From: Artocarpus heterophyllus
Taxonomy: Eukaryota; Streptophyta; Magnoliopsida; Rosales; Moraceae
DNA length: 64,000 nucleotides
Assembly (NCBI GenBank): GCA_025403435.1
Contig: CM046347.1
Location: 28,174,183-28,238,182 of the forward strand
Direction of reading: 5' to 3'
The translations under genes were made by a program, and so were the position numbers. Shown here one piece after another: positions 60,239 through 64,000 of the stretch (position 1 is its first letter; each line of letters opens with the position of its first letter). The notes beneath the pieces were generated by a model. The model worked only from the letters and a program-made list of their open reading frames with translations, ran no database searches and had not been told where the DNA came from.

Positions 60239-61180
60239 TATGTAATAGCTATATCAAATTGACGACTCTAGAATATGAGTAGTTATATCTATAATTTCAA
60301 TAATGTAGTTCCAAGTTTTTAGTGGAATAACATTTGAATTAATAAAAGAGTTATATATTAATTAACAAGTTTAATTAATATATTTGTTTTATTGTTGCTT
60401 GAAATTATAAGTCCATTAGTCCCTTCATCATCTTTGTAAACATTGTTTAGACAAGTAAAATTATTACTTTATTTAATTAATTTAGAATTATGAAACTATA
60501 AATTAAATATCATTCAAAATAAATTAATTACAATTAATTTATAATTATTAAATAATGAGATTATTTAATAATAAATAATTATTTAATTAATTTTTAAAGA
60601 TACACACAATGGATTCGACCAACTGTTGGTGCCATATTGCGGTAAGGAAAGCTCCTCTATGCAGTCTAAGACTTGTTCACCAAGCATAGAGAGATTATCT
60701 GTGTATGACGGCACATAAGATAAGGTTGAGGGAAAATTATATCTTTTATTTTAACTAAATATATGATACTTAAAATTCAAAGAAAGGAATCTTCAAGAAT
60801 TAATTATGTTTTATATTCTCTATAAAGGCATGCTCTATTCATTCTACACACAATTAAAAGTCTTGGAGAGACTATAAAAACTTTAACAAGAAACCTTAAG
60901 CTAGGCGTATAAAGAGAGAAAGAGAAAGAAGAAATGTTCTTCATTTCTACTCCTGCCTTGATTATGCATTGAGATTAATAAGAGACCAGAGTGAGTGAAT
61001 GATCTTATAGAAATCTTAATTCCCTACTACGCTTACACATTTGTCCATTTGGTGTCGAGGACTAGGCAAAGAAGAAGGTGGTTTCATATAGAGAATGAGT
61101 TCTAGCTATAAGTATTCTGTCCATTTTTACTCCTTAGGACAAGAATGAGTGAATGATCTTATAGAAATCTTATGTATTTT
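60239..61180 (+). other. AT-rich DNA, possibly an older LTR-like promoter region
   Basis: No gene. It carries a TATA-like CTCTATAAAGGCATG (about 60820), a following purine-rich transcribed-looking stretch, and CATTTGGTGTCGAGG near 61040, a layout that resembles an LTR. A 27-bp direct repeat (60992-61018 and 61146-61172) frames 154 bp. No end motifs or duplications are visible. Confidence 0.3.
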
Positions 61181-61329
61181 TTTATTAAGTGTTAAATTAA
61201 TATACTCTATAGCAATCTTTAAATAAGCTTTAGGAAAATTTTTGTTATATCCGATCTGCATCTTTACAATGTTTTTGCATAATTTCTCTAAAAACATGAT
61301 AAAAAGCCAACATTTTTAACACACTCACT

Positions 61330-61850
61330 TCTTCCTTTTTTTACTATTACAAAAGCATTGTTGCTTTTGTGTTTTTTCTACATTACCTCAACAAAGATTA
61401 GTACCTTTTTTTCTCCTTTTGCTTTCTTTTATTATCAATTTTTTTTCTCTTTTTTTTAGTTTTTCTTTCTTCTTATTCTGCCTTTTTTTTTCTTACATTT
61501 TTTATGTCTCTTTTTTTTTCCTTCTTTTTCACCTTTTTTTTTTGTTTTAAAATATACCATTAAATAACTTTTTCATGTAATTTATCCTTGTTATTTTTGC
61601 TTCTCAAATTTTTCATCTATTTTTTTCTTTTGGTTTCTTCTCTTTTTTTTTCTCAATTTTACATCTTTTCTTTTTTTTGCATTTTCTACCTTCTTATACC
61701 TTTTATTTTAAAATGAACCATCAAAATACATGTTTCCTCCTAATTTTTATGCATGTATTTATTTTTTTGATTACCACGTTTAAACATATAAATATTTTTA
61801 TTAAAATCGTCCTATTTAAGCATAATCTTCTTTCTCATATGTATTTTATT
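61330..61850. repeat. Pyrimidine-rich dispersed repeat, copy 2, and AT-rich DNA
   Basis: A T/C-rich tract whose part 61440-61720 matches 41290-41600 in word order (AAATATACCAT, CTTGTTATTTTTGCTTCTCAA, TTTTTCTTTTGGTTTCTTC). Open frames here are Phe-rich artefacts of composition. Confidence 0.5.
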
Positions 61851-62312
61851 ATTTTGGGACCTTGTATTTTAAGGAAACAAGATATTGGTGCCCTGTTGTT
61901 TGAAATATATTGAATTAGTACTTTGTAGTTTTTGAAAATATCATTTTGTTACCTTGAGTGTATGTTTTATGATGCAAAATTTTCAACTTTTCCTTTTATT
62001 AAAAAACTTCAAATTATTTTGTGAAAACTTTAAAAGAAAATAATGACAAATAATGCCAACAAATGAATAAGTGTACATATATGCTTTTTTATGAGTTTTG
62101 TTTAATTACTTGTTTCAATTTTCTATTATAATTTTATAAAATAAAACTATAATTCATTAATAAAAGGGTAAAATGGAAATTTCTAGTCAAAAAACATGAA
62201 CTCGTATAGCATTTTTGAAAACTATGGGAGTTTTCATATTTTCAAAAAAAAAGAGTATCAATATGATATTTCTCTAAAACATAGGGTGCCGAAATGAAAA
62301 TGTCCTAAAATT
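61851..62312. mobile_element. Foldback element, about 460 bp
   Basis: The left arm (61851-61955) and the reverse complement of the right arm (62215-62312) align along about 100 bp. Examples: TTTTGGGACCTTGTATTTT against TTTTAGGACATTTTCATTT; GGTGCCCTGTTGTTTGAAAT against GGCACCCTATGTTTTAGAGA; both then reach TTTGAAAATAT. The centre is AT-rich and noncoding. Class and duplication are unclear; long arms suggest a Mutator-like or other foldback type. Confidence 0.55.
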
Positions 62313-64000
62313 CTCTTTGAACTTTGTCTTGATTAAGATTTTTGTCCTAAGAAATATTATACTTATCTATGCATGTATAATATTGGATCATAACTTATAT
62401 TTTCTTTCTTTCTTTTTTTTCATTATTTTTTGCATTTTCATTGTCTTCTTTATCGTTCTATCATTTCATTGTTGTTTTCTTTTTATTTTACAATTTCATT
62501 TTCTATGTTATTCTTTGAAATACTTTTATCCTCTTACTTGATCCTACTAAAATATATTGTTAGGTTTTTCTAATTAGCCCACCATAATAATTTTTTTGTT
62601 GGATATGTCTTTTTGGATAAAAAGTTTTTTTCATACCATTCTATTAACTATTATTTTATAATTAATCTATTCTTCCCAATATATTCTTATCGGGGTGATT
62701 TTGAAATATGCTTTTCTCTTTCTTCTTCTTTAACATCTTCTCTTTTATATGTATCCATACTTAATTTTTTGTTCTTTTTTTTCATTTTATATACGGTAAA
62801 ATGCTTTTTCAATATACTTGTTTTAAATAGTCTTTTCCTCATATGTTCTTGAAACATATTTTTTCATATGTCTCACTATTTAATTATATATTTTGTGAGC
62901 GATACTTTTGAAGATATTTGTGTTAGTTGCGTTTCAACTAACAACTAATTAAGATATTTATTTTTAAATAGATTTAAAAATATAATAACATAATAATCAA
63001 ACCTTTTAACACATGAACTCTCCACGTGTTAGTGTTGAGTGTGTGTAATCCTATGTCATGGCATCACTCAAACCATTGAGTTTTAATTTATAAACTTCAA
63101 GATGTTTACACAAAACTCAAGTTTTGACATACATTATTTATTGTACATCCTTCCACACACCCAACTACAACACAGACATTGATCTCTAATTAACAACACA
63201 AAGTATTACACACACTTATCGAGAATACCTGATGAAACTCGCTGAAACGAATTCAAAGAAATTAAACACCACAAAAGCTTTTGAGGCAAAGCCTGGTTTT
63301 TCTATCACTATATTGGAGTGCAACATATTCAGGATGATTCAGTGGTTTGTAGAGCAAAGAGTGTTCTTCATCGACTAGCTCCTCTGGAACACTTATGGTT
63401 CCTTTGCAGTAGGTAAGTAACAAGAGAGAGTATCTCACTTTGCTTCCTCTGAGTATGACACGATGCGTGCAGGGTTTTATTCTGTCGTTACTCCATAACT
63501 ACAAGTGAGCCGAACGACAAATACACATCCATGTTTACAATATAAATAAAATATTATTTTAATAACTACAGCTTTAGTTCTACCAAAAATACGTATATAT
63601 ACCGGTGGTGTACCACGTGATTTTACTGTTATGATACACCCATCAAATGAATAGTTGAAATTGCGTACTTTAATTATATCAACCTCATTACAAAAGTATT
63701 AAATACTCTACCTAAAACGTAAGCATGCCCAAAAAAATTTACATCTTAAAATTTACATGGCTAAGATGCAAATTTTTTTGGATTGTTTTCATAAATGCCC
63801 TCAAATTATGTACTCTATTTTATTTTGCCCTGTAACTTTGCAAAATCAATCACAATGCTCTTGATCCATAGAAAACATATCAAAAATACCCCCTCCATCC
63901 AATTGCATCTATGTACTTAACAAAATTGCTCATGTGACATCTTATGAACAATTAATTAGAGGTATTTAATTCTAACTAAACCTATAAAACTAATTCAATA
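62313..64000. other. AT-rich DNA with no recognised gene
   Basis: Another T-rich tract (62390-62560 and 62705-62870) is followed by less biased sequence (63000-63560) with no frame longer than about 50 codons that I trust. The stretch at 63190-63500 has a transcribed-looking, less AT-rich character and could be part of an LTR or a gene fragment, but I cannot support either. The last 250 bp are low-complexity A/T with C-rich words. Confidence 0.4.

Noticed and set aside
63190..63500. Possible host exon
   Set aside because: Less AT-rich and has a 48-codon frame from an ATG near 63234, but no recognisable protein or splice pattern.

Overview
This window looks like plant nuclear heterochromatin made of stacked LTR retrotransposons. 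I find no intact host gene, tRNA, rRNA or CRISPR array. The plant origin is inferred from Ty1/copia elements with 2-kb LTRs and an initiator-Met tRNA primer site, a Ty3/gypsy chromovirus (Tekay/Del-like) with 3-kb LTRs and a C-terminal chromodomain, a hAT-type DNA transposon, and heavy C-to-T/G-to-A decay. I cannot name the species. Almost all element coding is on the minus strand.

Layout. 1-9908 holds remains of copia elements in one orientation: leader plus 5' LTR (1-1813), a second element (1814-8096) whose interior is nearly all deleted and whose leader carries a further LTR, and a partial LTR (8097-9908) that is the 3' LTR of the next element. 9909-34287 is that next element: pol remains, then a solo LTR with an AAAAC target-site duplication inside the integrase (12173-14167), then a unit of LTR + integrase start/protease/gag/leader that occurs three times in tandem (starts 12173, 16026, 30715; the third is cut short). 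The second unit is split inside gag by a 10.8-kb gypsy element (19266-30055, duplication TTACA). The LTR of the third unit carries an 802-bp hAT element. 34288-35326 is an LTR piece in the opposite orientation. 35327-40571 is another 5'-half copia element. 40572-41977 is AT-rich DNA with a small foldback element. 41978-47280 is a copia element lacking its 5' part. 47589-60233 is a solo gypsy LTR (duplication ATTTA) into which a complete copia element (49071-58740, duplication TTCAT) has inserted. 60239-64000 is AT-rich, pyrimidine-rich DNA with an LTR-like stretch and a foldback element.

The genes are all broken. The complete copia copy keeps gag-protease-integrase-RT-RNase H in one frame apart from one late frameshift, with many stops. 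The gypsy copy has lost its protease active site and one RT catalytic aspartate. The order of events can be read from the nesting: gypsy went into copia, and copia went into gypsy, so both families were active over overlapping periods.

The most unusual signal is not a gene. An imperfect 16-bp inverted repeat (cores CGGCAGGCCG / CGGCCTGCCG) recurs in short arrays at a 21-22 bp period. It lies upstream of the TATA box in the copia LTRs, in the copia leader, and at two places in the gypsy LTRs, in opposite polarity at the paired sites. The two superfamilies are not otherwise similar here. I read this as a shared regulatory or chromatin-binding array; its function is unknown.
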